NCBI GenBank assembly: GCA_016744475.1
Contig: JADGEH010000011.1
Span: 1 to 64,000, forward strand
From: Thiotrichales bacterium
GTDB taxonomy: Bacteria; Pseudomonadota; Gammaproteobacteria; Beggiatoales; Beggiatoaceae
Reading direction: 5' to 3'
Length of the DNA stretch: 64,000 bases
In this document: one piece after another, positions 63,040-64,000 of the stretch
Position numbering within the stretch: the stretch's first letter is position 1
How the letters are laid out: every line of letters begins with the position of its first letter
Made by a program: the position numbers and the translations under genes
The notes under the pieces: model-generated
The model's database searches: none
What the model was told of the DNA's origin: nothing
Seen by the model: the letters and a program-made list of their open reading frames with translations, nothing else

Positions 63040-64000
63040 TTAAATGCTATTTTTTAGCATCGGTCGCCATAGATTTAATAACAAAATGCCGAGCAGTGAG
63101 ATAAATATCCCCACAATGCTCACTTTTTGATAAGTAGGTACATTTTCTAAGGTGTAGCGATGCGGTAAGCTCACTTCAACTTCCTGAAAAACGGGCAAAT
63201 TATCGTAAGTCAAACTGCCTTTCGTGTATAAAAATAAGCGCCGCTCTAAGGGTAAAAACACCGTGCCATATAAGGTATTTTCGGTGAAAATCGACTGATA
63301 AGGCGCATGTTGTTGATCCAATAACACCTCTTGAATATCGTTAATACTGGCGGGTTGTTGTGGAGAAAATTGAGCCAGATCGCGGAGTCGATACCAGCGC
63401 GTGATGTCGCGGCTATTGCTGCAATTATGCGCCGCACCGCGTGATGCAAAGCAATCCACCGTCGCAATTTGCTCAGGGCGCTGCCATTGCATTTCGACTT
63501 GCAAGGGGCTGTCAGCCAAGCGCAAATGCGTATCGCCCTGACGTGATTGTTCTAACACCTGCACCGTGCGGTTATCCCCCATGAACAGGTTATGACTGGT
63601 GAAGAATTTTTGAAACACTAAGCCCGGCAGGGTTTGCGTAATGCGGTCATTGTCTTCTAATAACATGCGCAAATGCAGAGCGATGGAATAGCGTTTTTGG
63701 CCGTGATCCATGCGGATAATAGGCTGAGCCGAGGGCTGGTAAGCGACAAATAAACCGCTGCTGTTATAGCCCATGAGCACCCCAATAAAACCTGCAAAAC
63801 CGATATTAATCACGGGTGAATCAGACTGATAGACTGTGATCGCCCGCAAGCGCAACAGTGCTGGATGATTGAACCCATTGAGATTGTAACCCAGCATCGG
63901 GCCCGATATGTCTGAGGCCGGTTTTAGCACCCCAAAGCCTACGCCTTCACTGAGCGTTTCGTGCTCCAATAAGATTTGAATCACCCAGAATTCTCGTGCG
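63040..64000 (-). CDS. C45-like acyltransferase/amidohydrolase homologue (partial, N-terminus off window)
   Basis: The frame is open through the window edge (AREFWVIQILLEHE...), so the N-terminus is missing. At least 320 residues are visible. GPMLGYNLNGFN, VINIGFAGFIGVLMGYNSSGLFVAYQP and HNLFMGDNRTVQVLE resemble the acyl-CoA:6-aminopenicillanate acyltransferase (Ntn, C45) fold. The autoproteolytic Cys expected before the GYNLN strand is not apparent (SEGVGFGVL), so it may be inactive or may use another residue. A C-terminal membrane helix (SIVGIFISLLGILLLNLW) anchors it. It converges on the oxidoreductase gene. Confidence 0.65.
   Translation of the reverse strand, partial: AREFWVIQILLEHETLSEGVGFGVLKPASDISGPMLGYNLNGFNHPALLRLRAITVYQSDSPVINIGFAGFIGVLMGYNSSGLFVAYQPSAQPIIRMDHGQKRYSIALHLRMLLEDNDRITQTLPGLVFQKFFTSHNLFMGDNRTVQVLEQSRQGDTHLRLADSPLQVEMQWQRPEQIATVDCFASRGAAHNCSNSRDITRWYRLRDLAQFSPQQPASINDIQEVLLDQQHAPYQSIFTENTLYGTVFLPLERRLFLYTKGSLTYDNLPVFQEVEVSLPHRYTLENVPTYQKVSIVGIFISLLGILLLNLWRPMLKNSI

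Noticed and set aside
1-64000. tRNA or rRNA genes
   Set aside because: None were recognised by eye in the intergenic regions; a tRNAscan-SE or Infernal run would be decisive.

Overview
The window looks like chromosome from a large-sulfur-bacterium-like gammaproteobacterium (Thiotrichales, Beggiatoa/Thioploca/Thioflexithrix type). This is an inference from gene content: KsgA, GluQ, TamB, a TauE-type exporter fused to Usp domains, a membrane pyrophosphatase, glycogen enzymes, a MamK-like actin and many dispersed hairpin repeats. GC is moderate, and no rRNA or tRNA gene was recognised. Genes are loosely packed and separated by unusually rich families of intergenic repeats.

Layout. 1-8.7 kb: a partial AT-rich secreted protein, a ClpB remnant, a tautomerase-like protein, the TauE-Usp fusion with a small membrane partner, gluQ, a transposase remnant, a GNAT enzyme and two exported proteins. 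9-21 kb: ksgA, a PD-(D/E)XK nuclease-family protein, an orphan 5-methylcytosine methyltransferase, a membrane coiled-coil protein, tamB, and a transglutaminase/DUF2126 protein. 21-31 kb: a coiled-coil protein with a large envelope-spanning OmpA/BON protein, apbE, a YfiR-like protein, and translationally overlapping glgB-trpF with strikingly C-rich codon use. 31-39.5 kb is a defence-flavoured block: an orphan type I-E-like CRISPR array of 16 repeats without cas genes, a TIR-like/NACHT/HEAT STAND protein with an upstream stand-alone TIR gene, and a DUF4145-like/Sel1/SEC-C protein. 39.7-49.3 kb: a Tat-exported molybdopterin oxidoreductase with its 2Fe-2S partner, a thiolase, a double-CHASE3 chemoreceptor, and hppA. 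49.5-58 kb: a TgpA-like transglutaminase with a membrane partner, an ORF-less group II intron, and a MamK-like actin, small membrane protein and atypical P1B-type ATPase block. 58-64 kb: malQ, a TetR regulator divergent from a DUF2141/CrtI-like oxidoreductase pair, and a partial C45-like acyltransferase homologue.

How genes may work together. GlgB and MalQ, 28 kb apart, both act on alpha-glucans. The TIR and NACHT genes next to the CRISPR array suggest an NLR-like anti-phage module. MamK-like filament, membrane protein and ATPase may form one cell-organisation module. The TetR gene probably controls the adjacent divergent pair.

The most interesting signals are the TIR/NACHT-HEAT pair, the MamK/ATPase module, a 161-bp MITE-like family with six full copies plus a chimera, an 87-bp element present in exactly opposite orientations at the centre of two copies of the same palindrome, and the group II intron that has lost its protein.
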